A stretch of DNA of 21,730 bases, taken from positions 1-21,730 of the forward strand of contig NZ_JBHTKJ010000052.1 of the NCBI RefSeq assembly GCF_042675965.1, read 5' to 3'. Positions 8,407-16,169 of this stretch are shown here, piece by piece; the first letter of the stretch is position 1, and each line of letters opens with the position of its first letter. A program made the translations under genes and the position numbers. The DNA is from Virgibacillus_R byunsanensis. GTDB lineage: Bacteria > Bacillota > Bacilli > Bacillales > Amphibacillaceae. The notes under the pieces were generated by a model that saw only the letters and a program-made list of their open reading frames with translations, did not search any database and was not told the origin of the DNA.

Positions 8407-8494
8407 GCAGGTAAGAAAGTATAAAACTTCCTTATCTGCATAAGTGCAACTAGGCCATTCGCTATAAAGGCTTGGCGAATGCCAAGTTTTCTAA
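8407..8494 (+). repeat. Hairpin repeat, copy B1 (short form)
   Basis: A hairpin GCAGGTAAGAAAGT / ACTTCCTTATCTGC is followed by ATAAGTGCAACTAGGCC. A second inverted repeat (CATTCGC / GCGAATG) comes next and the unit ends GCCAAGTTTTCTAA. It abuts the stop codon of the membrane protein gene and is directly followed by copy B2. Confidence 0.75.
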
Positions 8495-8639
8495 CAGATA
8501 GGGAAATATAATCTTCCCAATCTGCATAAGGCAACTAAGGTTTTCAACCATATGGACTTTCACTCCAGAGCATAAGGGCTTCTAAGAAAGCGAAGTACGC
8601 TTACTAAAAATCCCTTTAACGAAAAACCAAGTTTTCTAA
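8495..8639 (+). repeat. Hairpin repeat, copy B2 (long form)
   Basis: Tandem to B1. Its hairpin is CAGATAGGGAA / TTCCCAATCTG, different from B1 in sequence but still paired. It carries an extra ~60 bp (CACTCCAGAGCATAAGGGC onward) also present in copy C, then ends CCAAGTTTTCTAA. Confidence 0.75.
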
Positions 8640-8655
8640 GAAAGGATGAAATATA

Positions 8656-9024
8656 TTGAGTAATAGCAGAGGGCTTCATTACTCTAAAACAAAGCTGCTA
8701 GTAGATATCGGTCAAGAGATTTATCAATCATATCGCGAAGGTAATGATGTTACAGCGAGTATTCAAGAAAAAGCAATAAAAATTAAAGAGCTGGATGCAG
8801 CAATATATGAAAACGAGGCAAGAGAAAAGGGGCAAAATGAATCACATGAACATACTTGTTCATGTGGCGCACCATTAACGGATGAAGATATATTTTGCCA
8901 GGAATGTGGAAAAAAAGCAGAGCTTCCCGTTGAAGAATATGTTGAAATGGTCACGTGTCATAGTTGTGACCGTCATGTTCCAGCAAAAGCTACATTTTGC
9001 AATATATGTGGATTTAAGTTGTAA
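8656..9024 (+). CDS. Small zinc-ribbon protein, 122 aa
   Basis: The start is TTG, 8 bases after AAAGGATG. Residues 1-60 are a charged helical segment (SKTKLLVDIGQEIYQSYREG). A first zinc-ribbon-like unit follows (HTCSCGAPLTDEDIFCQECG), whose first pair is CxC instead of CxxC. A second, regular one closes the protein (CHSCDRHVPAKATFCNICG). No membrane segment is seen. It follows a zinc-ribbon membrane protein on the same strand, but two repeat units separate them, so co-transcription is uncertain. No specific function can be assigned. Confidence 0.75.
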   Translation: MSNSRGLHYSKTKLLVDIGQEIYQSYREGNDVTASIQEKAIKIKELDAAIYENEAREKGQNESHEHTCSCGAPLTDEDIFCQECGKKAELPVEEYVEMVTCHSCDRHVPAKATFCNICGFKL

Positions 9025-9033
9025 ACAAAAAAC

Positions 9034-9070
9034 GAAGTCAGCCAAAACGATGGCTGACTTCATTTTTTTT
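9034..9070 (+). terminator. Bidirectional terminator between convergent genes
   Basis: A perfect 10-bp stem (GAAGTCAGCC / GGCTGACTTC) is followed by ATTTTTTTT on the plus strand. On the minus strand it is followed by GTTTTTTG. It can end both the zinc-ribbon gene and the convergent pbpC-like gene. Confidence 0.85.
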
Positions 9071-9218
9071 GGCAGAAAAGAAAGTATAAAAACTTTCTTT
9101 TCTGCATAAGTGCAACTAGGTCATTCGCCATAAAGGCTTGCACTCCAAAGCATAAGGGCTTCTAAGAAAGCAAAGTACACTTACCAAGAATCCCTCTAAC
9201 GAATGCCAAGTTTTCTAA
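9071..9218 (+). repeat. Hairpin repeat, copy C (long form)
   Basis: Stem GCAGAAAAGAAAGT / ACTTTCTTTTCTGC, then CATAAGTGCAACTAGG, the ~60-bp insert shared with copy B2, and the end GCCAAGTTTTCTAA. It fills the whole gap between the terminator and the end of the pbpC-like gene. Confidence 0.75.
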
Positions 9219-9220
9219 GC

Positions 9221-11242
9221 TTATTTAATCTTCTTCAATATATTCGTAACTTTTTCAACTGCTATGCTGCTGCCACCTGATCCTTGAGCTTCTTCAACCA
9301 TCATGGCAATTAGGATGTCCTGGTCATCAGTTGGATATCCAACAAACCATCCATTCTCTTTACCATCTTCCTCATCACTGGTTTGCTTAAGTTCAGCAGT
9401 CCCCGTTTTGCCTGAGATCGGGAAATCAGAGTCTTGAGCCTGGGGAGCAGTACCTTTAGATGACACTACAACATCTCTTAATGTTTCTTGAATTAGCGTT
9501 GCATGTTCGCTTGAAATTAGCTCGTTCTTCCATATTTGAGAAGTTTCTTCACTAGTCAGCAGTGTTGGTGAAATTAAGTTTCCTTGATTTAGAATGGGTG
9601 TATAACTCAATGCTAAATGAAGTGCAGACATTTGGACTTGTCCTTGGCCATAGCTTGTATCGGCTAATAACACCTCATTATCTAATGTCCCCTCTGTGGA
9701 AATGGTTGATATCTCCATTGGATATTCATAAGGGAGTTCCTCATTGAACCCAAACTCCTCCAAACCATTCACTAAAGCATCTCCGCCCATGTCAATAGCT
9801 TGCATGGCAAAGTAAATATTGTCTGAGCGAATAAGGGCGTCCGTAATATCGACTGGGCCACTTGATTCAGATACACGTCGAACCTGATAGTTGCCCCAGC
9901 CTTCACCGTTATCCCATGTCAGGCCTTCTATTTCAACAGTTTCACCTGGAACTATCGTGCCATTATTTAAACCAATTTGTGCTGTTACTGGTTTAAACGT
10001 TGATCCTGGTGCATATGTTGCGCTAAATCTGTTTAGTAAGGGTGCTTGTGGATCGTTTTGCATCTCATCCCAATCATCGGATGACATGCTATAAACGATT
10101 TGGTTTGGATCGAAAGCCGGACTGCTTACAAGTGCTAAAGTTTCACCAGTTTTTGGATCAATTGCTGCTGTGGTACCTGCTTGACCATCATAGCTTTCAT
10201 AAATTTCTTTTTGTAAATCAGCATCAATCGTCACTAAAATATCTTCCCCATCTTGGACTGGCTTTTCTGTGAGAATAACGTCGTCTTCTCCTTCTTTTTC
10301 GATAGTAATTTTAATTCCTCTTTCACCTTTGAGTTGTTCCTCGTATAATTGTTCAAGGCCACGTTTTCCAATAATATCATTACCACCATAAGTGCCAGGT
10401 TCCTTTTCTTCCAATTCTTCTGCTGTAATTTGGCCTACATATCCGACAAGATGTCCGGTTGCTTCATTATATGGGTAGACTCGACCGGTTACGTTATTCC
10501 CTTTAATACCATCTATTTCCCATAACTGGTTTAATACATCTTCATTTGTTTTTGGTACTTTAGATAATGGTACAAACAGATCAGGCTCTACCCATTCTGC
10601 AGATAGCTTAGCATCAATGGTATCGACGCTCATTTTTAGCAGATCAGCGATTTGTTGTTTTGCTTGCTCAGGATTTGTTAGCTTTCCCGGAACAATTCCA
10701 ATTTCCCATACTGAGTCATTTATAGCTAAAGCAAGTTGATTTCGGTCTAGTATATCTCCTCGTTCTGGTGATTGGGTTTGGAAATTAATCTCTCCACCGT
10801 CTTTCAATTCTGGAAAAATAAACCCACGATCCCAATGTACAAACCAGTTCTTCTCTTCTTCCTCACCAACTTGAGTAAGTGTTGCTTCATAATCAAATAC
10901 TATTGGTTCAGCCAGAGTGTCCATTTGTACTGAGAATGGAATGATTGCAGAACCTTCTTCCATAGCAGTTTCAGTTTCTTCCTCACTCAGTGCTTCATAT
11001 GTTACCTCTAAGTTAGAAACTTCCAAATCGGTATATATCTTTTCATAACGTTCGATAAAATCTTCAGATTGATATGCTTCTAAAGTTGCAGGTGAGAGCA
11101 AATCATACATTTCAGTAAAGTTTTGTTCATTCCATTGCTCAACATATGTATTAAACCGTTCATTTGGAGTTACTTCATCTTCAGAACAAGCGGAAATAAA
11201 TGCGAGTAATAGAACCATAATAAACGTAATTCCTTTCTTCAT
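9221..11242 (-). CDS. pbpC: PBP3-like lipoprotein penicillin-binding transpeptidase
   Basis: A 673-residue class B penicillin-binding protein, matching the usual length of B. subtilis PbpC (PBP3) and related MecA-type proteins. A lipoprotein signal ends in ISAC (Cys19). An NTF2-like MecA N-terminal domain spans about 25-145. The dimerisation region begins RGDILDRNQLALA (161-173). The transpeptidase domain has the three active-site motifs: STFK (414-417, nucleophile Ser414), SDN (473-475) and KTG (612-614). It cross-links peptidoglycan on the outer face of the membrane. Members of this subgroup often have low beta-lactam affinity, which the sequence alone cannot prove. The binding site AGGGGG precedes the ATG. 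It lies on the same strand as the LCP gene but is separated by a terminator. Confidence 0.9.
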   Translation of the reverse strand: MKKGITFIMVLLLAFISACSEDEVTPNERFNTYVEQWNEQNFTEMYDLLSPATLEAYQSEDFIERYEKIYTDLEVSNLEVTYEALSEEETETAMEEGSAIIPFSVQMDTLAEPIVFDYEATLTQVGEEEEKNWFVHWDRGFIFPELKDGGEINFQTQSPERGDILDRNQLALAINDSVWEIGIVPGKLTNPEQAKQQIADLLKMSVDTIDAKLSAEWVEPDLFVPLSKVPKTNEDVLNQLWEIDGIKGNNVTGRVYPYNEATGHLVGYVGQITAEELEEKEPGTYGGNDIIGKRGLEQLYEEQLKGERGIKITIEKEGEDDVILTEKPVQDGEDILVTIDADLQKEIYESYDGQAGTTAAIDPKTGETLALVSSPAFDPNQIVYSMSSDDWDEMQNDPQAPLLNRFSATYAPGSTFKPVTAQIGLNNGTIVPGETVEIEGLTWDNGEGWGNYQVRRVSESSGPVDITDALIRSDNIYFAMQAIDMGGDALVNGLEEFGFNEELPYEYPMEISTISTEGTLDNEVLLADTSYGQGQVQMSALHLALSYTPILNQGNLISPTLLTSEETSQIWKNELISSEHATLIQETLRDVVVSSKGTAPQAQDSDFPISGKTGTAELKQTSDEEDGKENGWFVGYPTDDQDILIAMMVEEAQGSGGSSIAVEKVTNILKKIK

Positions 11243-11320
11243 ATGAGGACCCCCTAGTTCTTAATCGTATTAATAACTCTTTAAATATAAGTATAATTAT
11301 TATATCATGTTCTTTAAACT

Positions 11321-11358
11321 AAAAAGTCATTCTGCATATCATTTCAGAATGACTTTTT
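11321..11358 (-). terminator. Terminator of the LCP-family gene
   Basis: A perfect 14-bp stem (AAAAAGTCATTCTG / CAGAATGACTTTTT) with a 10-base loop lies 15 bases past the stop. Its A/T arms would give a U tract in either direction. Confidence 0.85.
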
Positions 11359-11373
11359 GCTGGTAATCGACAA

Positions 11374-12318
11374 TTAGTTTGCTTCCATGTGATCTTTAAT
11401 CTCCGTCTGTATTCGATTCATTTCTTCGTCTGGAACAACATAATACCAAACATTTCCTATTGTTTGTCCGCTGCCACTGATTTCTAACGTGTTAAGGTTG
11501 TTACGTGTTTGCCGATATTTTGAGAACAATGTTTGCAATTGATCCATAGCTAAATCAGTTTTTACATTACCACCAAGGATCCCTAGAATTTCTCCAACCT
11601 TTGTAATACTTGAGAAACTCGCTGCTTCATTCATTGCTGCTGTGATAACATTTCGTTGACGTTCATTTCTTCCTAAGTCTCCGCGGGGATCCTCTTTTCG
11701 CATCCGGATGTATTTTAATGCTTGTTCCCCGTCAAGAGTTACTGCACCTTCTGTAAAGGTTTCTCCACCTTGTGAAAAAGCCTGTGCATTCTGGACAGTA
11801 ACCCCACCTAAAGCATCAATACCCTGCTGAAACCCTTCCATGTTTACCCGTACGTAAAAATGTACAGGAATATCAAAATTTTCTTCAACGGTCTGGACAG
11901 CTAATCCAACATCACCAAAAGCATATGCGTGATTTATTTTATCCATCCCACGCCCTGGAATATCAACATACGTATCACGAGGTATGCTAAGCATCTGCAT
12001 GGAATCTGTTTTTGGGTTTGATGACATTAAAACCATGGTATCGGATCTGCCTTTGTCACCTTCCCGTTCATCAACACCTAATAGTAGTACATTAATGGAG
12101 TTATTATTTTTAAAAAGGGAGTCCAGTTCTTTTAGACGATCTGGATCCTCATCACGAGCAAGAGGTTCATGCATAACAGAAACGGTATCTCCTACCTTGT
12201 CGTATATGTATAGAAGATAGCCACCAACAATTAATATCAAACCTAAAATAATGCCACCAACCCAATAGGGCCATCTCCGTTTTTTCTTATTTTGTCTTTT
12301 TTCTACTCTAGAATCCAC
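11374..12318 (-). CDS. LytR-CpsA-Psr (LCP) family wall-polymer ligase
   Basis: A 314-residue protein with a basic N-terminus (KRQNKKKRRW) and one membrane segment (about residues 18-41). The LCP catalytic domain shows NVLLLGVDEREGDKGRSDTM, MLSIPRDTYVDIPG, DKINHAYAFG, ALGGVTV and LDGEQALKYIRMRKED followed by GDLGRNERQ. These include the arginines and aspartates that bind the polyprenyl-pyrophosphate substrate. LCP enzymes transfer teichoic acid or other anionic polymers to peptidoglycan (B. subtilis TagT, TagU, TagV). It starts at GTG, 8 bases after AGGAG. Which paralogue it is cannot be told. It shares its strand with a sortase, both acting at the wall. Confidence 0.9.
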   Translation of the reverse strand: MDSRVEKRQNKKKRRWPYWVGGIILGLILIVGGYLLYIYDKVGDTVSVMHEPLARDEDPDRLKELDSLFKNNNSINVLLLGVDEREGDKGRSDTMVLMSSNPKTDSMQMLSIPRDTYVDIPGRGMDKINHAYAFGDVGLAVQTVEENFDIPVHFYVRVNMEGFQQGIDALGGVTVQNAQAFSQGGETFTEGAVTLDGEQALKYIRMRKEDPRGDLGRNERQRNVITAAMNEAASFSSITKVGEILGILGGNVKTDLAMDQLQTLFSKYRQTRNNLNTLEISGSGQTIGNVWYYVVPDEEMNRIQTEIKDHMEAN

Positions 12319-12346
12319 ACCATATTCTCCTCTGTTTAAAAAAACT

Positions 12347-12374
12347 ATTATCGCTATTACTAATGCTTATTCAA
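12347..12374 (-). promoter_or_regulatory. Promoter of the LCP gene (candidate)
   Basis: On the minus strand a -35 TTGAAT (12374-12369) and a -10 GATAAT (12352-12347) are 16 bases apart, about 30 bases upstream of the GTG start. It suggests transcription independent of the sortase gene. Confidence 0.55.
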
Positions 12375-12456
12375 TCGACTTGTTTAAAAATAAGCAGATA
12401 TAAGATAAATTATATCGAATTAATATTCTTTCGTCTATTCCTAAAAGCATCATTAT

Positions 12457-13068
12457 TTAGTCAACTTCAGATACAGGAAGTGCTGAAATAATGTACCGAT
12501 CAGGAGCATCACCAACGAATGTAAAGGGATAGCACGTTGTAAGAGTTAGGACTTCATCTGGAGCTGTTGGCACAATAACGCTGCGGTCATCTGCATCAAC
12601 TATTTTTGTTTCCACAATTTCATATGAAAAATCACCGTATGGAAGCTGCACCGTTAAAATGTCCCCCAGTTCCAATTCTCCCATTCGACGAAATACAGTA
12701 TCGCGGTGGCCGGATAGTACAATTTGGTCGTTTTGTAATGGATAAGCTGTACCTTGGTAGTGCCCAACCCCTTTTGCAAGCTCGTTTTCGTCTGTTCCTT
12801 CTACTATTGGTAAATCCTCATTAAGTTTAGGTATATGTAGAATTCCTGCCGTTTCACCTGTTGAAGGTGAGAAAGTAGTGGCACGGTTAGTCTCTGAATT
12901 AGACGATGTTTCATCTGAATTGGTTACAGATTTTCCTTCTTTATCTAAGAGATCTCTTGCTTCTGCCAAACTATTTTTTTGTGATGACTCTAATTTTAAC
13001 CACTGATAACCACCTATAAAGAGGAACGTTAATCCAGCAAGAAGAAGTAGTGCGGAAACCTTTTTCAA
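12457..13068 (-). CDS. srtD: Class D sortase
   Basis: A 203-residue membrane-anchored transpeptidase. It starts at TTG with AAGGAG 8 bases upstream. One N-terminal membrane segment (4-20) precedes a Ser/Thr/Glu-rich linker and the sortase beta-barrel (about 72-200). Catalytic residues are His121 in LSGHRDTVF, Cys179 in LTTCYPF and Arg191 in APDRYII. The ILHIPKL and GVGHYQGTAYP stretches are typical of class D. Sortases cleave a C-terminal sorting signal and attach the protein to peptidoglycan. Class D enzymes of bacilli (B. anthracis SrtC) use LPNTA instead of LPXTG. An LPNTA protein is encoded at 16170 in the divergent matrix operon, which is the obvious candidate substrate. Confidence 0.9.
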   Translation of the reverse strand: MKKVSALLLLAGLTFLFIGGYQWLKLESSQKNSLAEARDLLDKEGKSVTNSDETSSNSETNRATTFSPSTGETAGILHIPKLNEDLPIVEGTDENELAKGVGHYQGTAYPLQNDQIVLSGHRDTVFRRMGELELGDILTVQLPYGDFSYEIVETKIVDADDRSVIVPTAPDEVLTLTTCYPFTFVGDAPDRYIISALPVSEVD

Positions 13069-13285
13069 ATTGATCGCTCCTTAGGTCTTTTTTTTAGTAT
13101 AAAGGATTTTTCACGTTTTTAAAATGTTTTTTGTTCTAAATAACGATTTAATTTAAGTGTAACAATATTAGAAGGGTGATATAACTGTGTTTATATTCTT
13201 TATATAAAACAGAAATCTTAAAAAAAACTATAACACTAAGTAAATCAAAGGAAAAAAGAGAATTTGAAAGCTATTAGTTCATTAT

Positions 13286-13304
13286 ATAGAACATATTGTT
13301 CTTT
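13286..13304 (+). promoter_or_regulatory. SinR-like operator upstream of the fibre genes
   Basis: ATAGAAC (13286-13292) and GTTCTTT (13298-13304) form back-to-back half-sites. GTTCTTT fits the known B. subtilis SinR half-site GTTCTYT. A further fit, AGAGAAC (GTTCTCT on the other strand), is at 13383-13389. Single 7-mers are expected by chance several times in this window. The clustering at this promoter, with a sinR gene in the same locus, is what makes them credible. Confidence 0.55.
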
Positions 13305-13311
13305 TTGAAGT

Positions 13312-13340
13312 TTTTCATTCTAAGGAAAATGACCTATACT
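13312..13340 (+). promoter_or_regulatory. Promoter of the tasA-like operon (candidate)
   Basis: A -35-like TTTTCA (13312-13317) and a -10 TATACT (13335-13340) are 17 bases apart. The SinR-like motif pair lies directly upstream and another motif lies downstream. It would give a 5' leader of about 150 bases before the first fibre gene. The rest of the gap between 13069 and 13495 is AT-rich with no gene seen. Confidence 0.4.
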
Positions 13341-13495
13341 GCAATTAATTGTTCGTTATAAAAAACAAAAGATAATCTTTATAGAGAACGAAAAAATAAG
13401 AAAAGGGGGGTCAACAGAATAAGTACACATCATTAAATCATACACAAGCGCAACAAGAGATACATATACACGTGAAAAAATTAGGAGGAAATAAA

Positions 13496-14092
13496 ATGAG
13501 TATTAAGAAGAAGTTAGGAATGGGTATAGCAACAGCAGTTTTAGGAATTGGATTGATTGGTGGAGGAACGTATGCATATTTCAGTGACACTGCCCAAGCA
13601 AATGGTTCTTTTGTAGCAGGAACATTGGATTTAAAAGCAAATCCTTCAACAATTATTAATCTTGAAAACTTAAAACCGGGGGACTGGATGAATCGTTCAT
13701 TTAAGTTAGAAAATGGTGGCACTTTAGATATTGGAAAAATTCTTTTGGAAACTAGTTACACAGTTAACGACCTTCACGAAGATAATGGAGATGATTTTGG
13801 TAAACACATTAATGTAACTTTTTTTAGGGGTGAAAACCATTCATTATTAGGTATATTATCAGCAGAACAAGAAGTTTTTCAAACTACTCTTAATGAACTT
13901 CAATCTATGACTCTTGATTCAGTAATTAATGATATGGAAGGGATTAGCGGACTCAAAGCAGGCGATTCAGTTGAATTTTTCGTTCAGTTTGAATTTGTAG
14001 AAAATAATAAGGATCAAAATCAATTTCAAGGTGATTCAGTAAAACTGGAATGGACTTTCGAAGGACATCAAACAAATGGGGAAAGAAGATAG
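13496..14092 (+). CDS. calY: TasA/camelysin (CalY)-like fibre protein 1
   Basis: A 198-residue secreted protein of the TasA/CalY (M73 camelysin) family. The ATG at 13496 is chosen because TTAGGAGG sits 7 bases upstream; a GTG at 13472 is in frame but unsupported. The signal peptide is the SipW type (KKKLGMGIATAVLGIGLIGG, then TYAYFSDT), with cleavage expected near residue 27. The mature part has FVAGTLDL, the LKPGDWMNRSFKLENGGTLD strand pair and a C-terminal NQFQGDSVKLEWTFEG, all TasA-fold landmarks. TasA forms biofilm fibres, and CalY is the B. cereus counterpart of about this length. It is first in the matrix operon and preceded by SinR-like sites. Confidence 0.88.
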   Translation: MSIKKKLGMGIATAVLGIGLIGGGTYAYFSDTAQANGSFVAGTLDLKANPSTIINLENLKPGDWMNRSFKLENGGTLDIGKILLETSYTVNDLHEDNGDDFGKHINVTFFRGENHSLLGILSAEQEVFQTTLNELQSMTLDSVINDMEGISGLKAGDSVEFFVQFEFVENNKDQNQFQGDSVKLEWTFEGHQTNGERR

Positions 14093-14176
14093 TCTGTATC
14101 TCAAAACTAGTTAGAAAGTAGATTTAAGTAAATATCTTTCTCACTTTCAAAAAATTAAACGAAGGAAGGGTATCCA

Positions 14177-14725
14177 ATGAATATTAAAAACAAGATAATG
14201 ATGAGTTTTGTTACAGGAGTACTAGGAGTTGGGTTAATTAGTGGAGGCACATTTGCTTATTTTAGTGCGGAAGTAGATACAACTAATAAAATTCAAGCAG
14301 GAACATTGGACTTAGGCATAAGTGACATAGAGGATGACGGAGTTATATTCGAGTTTTTTAATAAGAAGCCGGGGAGTACGTTTAAACGTTCATTTACCTT
14401 AACGAATGATGGGTCACTTGATATAAAAGATGTAAAACTATTTTCTGAACATACAGTACGTAAAGATGGAAAAGTCATAGAAGATAGTGATTTTGCAAGT
14501 CAAATCGTGATTAAGTCACTGAAAGTAAACGATGAAGAGTTGATAACAGAAACAACACTAGATGACTTGGAAGATTTTGATATCATTAAAAATTTTGAAG
14601 TGGACGAGATAGCAAATATTGATGTTGTGTTTGCGTTTATAGAGAGTGATGACGATCAGAACCAATATCAAGGAAATAAAATGGAATTAGATTGGAAATT
14701 TGTTGCAAGCCAAACAGTTGAGTAA
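14177..14725 (+). CDS. TasA/camelysin (CalY)-like fibre protein 2
   Basis: A 182-residue paralogue of the preceding protein. The signal region is IMMSFVTGVLGVGLISGG then TFAYFSAE. The mature part has IQAGTLDLGI, KKPGSTFKRSFTLTNDGSLD and a C-terminal DQNQYQGNKMELDWKFVASQ. It is more acidic than copy 1. GAAGGAAGGG precedes the ATG at the right distance. Two adjacent, diverged fibre subunits suggest either co-assembly or different fibre types; B. cereus also has tasA and calY. The next gene is a TapA homologue, so this belongs to the same matrix operon. Confidence 0.87.
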   Translation: MNIKNKIMMSFVTGVLGVGLISGGTFAYFSAEVDTTNKIQAGTLDLGISDIEDDGVIFEFFNKKPGSTFKRSFTLTNDGSLDIKDVKLFSEHTVRKDGKVIEDSDFASQIVIKSLKVNDEELITETTLDDLEDFDIIKNFEVDEIANIDVVFAFIESDDDQNQYQGNKMELDWKFVASQTVE

Positions 14726-14817
14726 TTGTTTAGAAAAAAGTAGGAAGTGAGGATTATTCTCCTTCCTGCCATTTAAACCGAATGAAAACAGTCCTCTTTA
14801 AAAAGGTGGAGATTAGT

Positions 14818-15564
14818 ATGAGGAGAAAGCGTATAAGAACTCATAGAACGAGAGTTCATCAAATGTCACTAGTAGGTAAATTTTTAATGATAGGGTATTT
14901 AATGTTTTTTTCTATCGCACTCTTAACTTCTGATACTACTGCTTATTTCACAGACACAGAAGATACGAGTTCCAAGATTTATGCAGGTACCTGGGGTTCA
15001 GATCATGAGCAAAGGGATGGAAGCTGGTTGGAATTTACATTTAAGGGAAATCAGAATCATTATCATGCATGTGAGCCTGGACCTAAAACAATAGAGACAG
15101 AGATTAAAAATATTGGTGAAGGTGATATGCAAAGTGATAGTAAATATGAAGTGTATTATTCAAAAGTAGGCAATCCAGAAGATGGAGAAATGGAGAAACT
15201 GTCAGATCGAGATGGAATTATTAATGTATTGAAAATAGGAGAAACAGCTAAACTATCTTTTGAAGCAAATAATCACGGGTTTTATAGATTTTCGGCTTAT
15301 CAAACGAATGAGCATTCAGGTGAGGAAAAAGTGTGGAGTGAAAAGGTCAAAGTTAATTGCCCTAAAGGCCACCAAAATAATGATGAACAACAACCCAATG
15401 AATCTACAAATGAAATAGCAGTAGAACCCACTGATGAAGAAGTAGATGCATCAGAAAAGGTAGATGAGAATCAATCAACTAACCAGGAAGAAAACGAAAG
15501 TGAAACAGACGAGTACACTGGTCCAACTAGTGAACAGGACGGTGATGAAGATGAGGTGGGATAA
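14818..15564 (+). CDS. tapA: TapA-like amyloid fibre anchoring/assembly protein
   Basis: A 248-residue exported protein. ATG 14818 follows AAGGTGGA by 8 bases; an ATG at 14782 has no binding site. A basic start (RRKRIRTHRTR) and a hydrophobic segment end in TTAYFTDT, a SipW-type signal, and KIYAGTW follows as in TasA-fold proteins. The core has HACEPGPKTIETEIKNIGEG, DSKYEVYYSKVGNPEDG and FYRFSAYQTNEHSGEEKVW, characteristic of TapA. Two cysteines (in HACEPG and VNCPKG) could pair. Residues from about 195 on are Glu/Asp/Asn/Thr-rich and disordered. TapA helps TasA fibres assemble. Its 3' end overlaps sipW by 14 bases. Confidence 0.85.
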   Translation: MRRKRIRTHRTRVHQMSLVGKFLMIGYLMFFSIALLTSDTTAYFTDTEDTSSKIYAGTWGSDHEQRDGSWLEFTFKGNQNHYHACEPGPKTIETEIKNIGEGDMQSDSKYEVYYSKVGNPEDGEMEKLSDRDGIINVLKIGETAKLSFEANNHGFYRFSAYQTNEHSGEEKVWSEKVKVNCPKGHQNNDEQQPNESTNEIAVEPTDEEVDASEKVDENQSTNQEENESETDEYTGPTSEQDGDEDEVG

Positions 15565-16129
15565 AATCCTAAAATGGGCTAACCGTCTTATAACAACTGT
15601 GCTTATGATTTTACTTGTAAGTGTGGCGTTAATGGTGGTCTTTACGAAACTATCTGGAGAAGAACCTGAAATTTTTGGCTATCAACTGAAAACAGTTTTA
15701 TCGGGTTCGATGGAGCCGGGAATTCAAACAGGATCCATTATTGCTGTAAACACTGTTTCAGGGGATGAGAGGGTAAACTTTCAAAAAGGTGATGTCATTA
15801 CCTTCCTGGAAACAGAAAATAGATTAATTACTCACCGAATTACAGAGTCAACTACGACTGATAATGGGGTTCTTTATACAACAAAAGGTGACAACAACAA
15901 TGCTGTGGACTCAAGTCCTGTGTTAGCTGAAAATGTAGTAGCGGTATATAGCGGTTTTACAATTCCTTATATTGGTTATTTGAACAACTTTGCTCAGTCA
16001 CCACAAGGGAATGCCATATTATTAATTTTACCTGGTATGTTGATATTTGGGTATTCGGTAATTACGATGTGGGGTACGCTTAGGGGTCTAGAGAATAAGA
16101 ATACAAAAGAGATAGCCGAAGCTAAATAA
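15551..16129 (+). CDS. sipW: SipW-type (ER-type) signal peptidase I
   Basis: A 192-residue membrane peptidase. ATG 15551 lies inside the end of tapA, showing coupling; earlier in-frame starts would run through tapA coding sequence. An N-terminal membrane segment (about 11-31) precedes the catalytic region. The nucleophile is Ser53 in LSGSMEPG, the base is His95 in LITHRI, and TKGDNNNAVD supplies the aspartate. A histidine in place of lysine marks the ER-type, SipW group. A C-terminal membrane segment spans about 158-180. SipW is dedicated to cleaving TasA and TapA, and all three precursors just upstream carry the matching signal peptide type. Confidence 0.92.
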   Translation: MRWDKILKWANRLITTVLMILLVSVALMVVFTKLSGEEPEIFGYQLKTVLSGSMEPGIQTGSIIAVNTVSGDERVNFQKGDVITFLETENRLITHRITESTTTDNGVLYTTKGDNNNAVDSSPVLAENVVAVYSGFTIPYIGYLNNFAQSPQGNAILLILPGMLIFGYSVITMWGTLRGLENKNTKEIAEAK

Positions 16130-16169
16130 CTCGTTTGAAAATCTAAGTCTTATTTTGAGGAAGATGCTT

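Noticed and set aside
8407..8639. Tandem repeats considered as a CRISPR array
   Set aside because: Only two unequal units, no regular short repeats with unique spacers and no cas genes.
11309..11315. Exact GTTCTTT upstream of the pbpC-like gene as a SinR site
   Set aside because: One isolated half-site; several are expected by chance in the window.
14738..14768. Hairpin AGGAAGTGAG / CTCCTTCCT between fibre gene 2 and tapA, possible terminator
   Set aside because: No T run follows, so it is not a standard terminator. It might tune mRNA stability but cannot be supported further.
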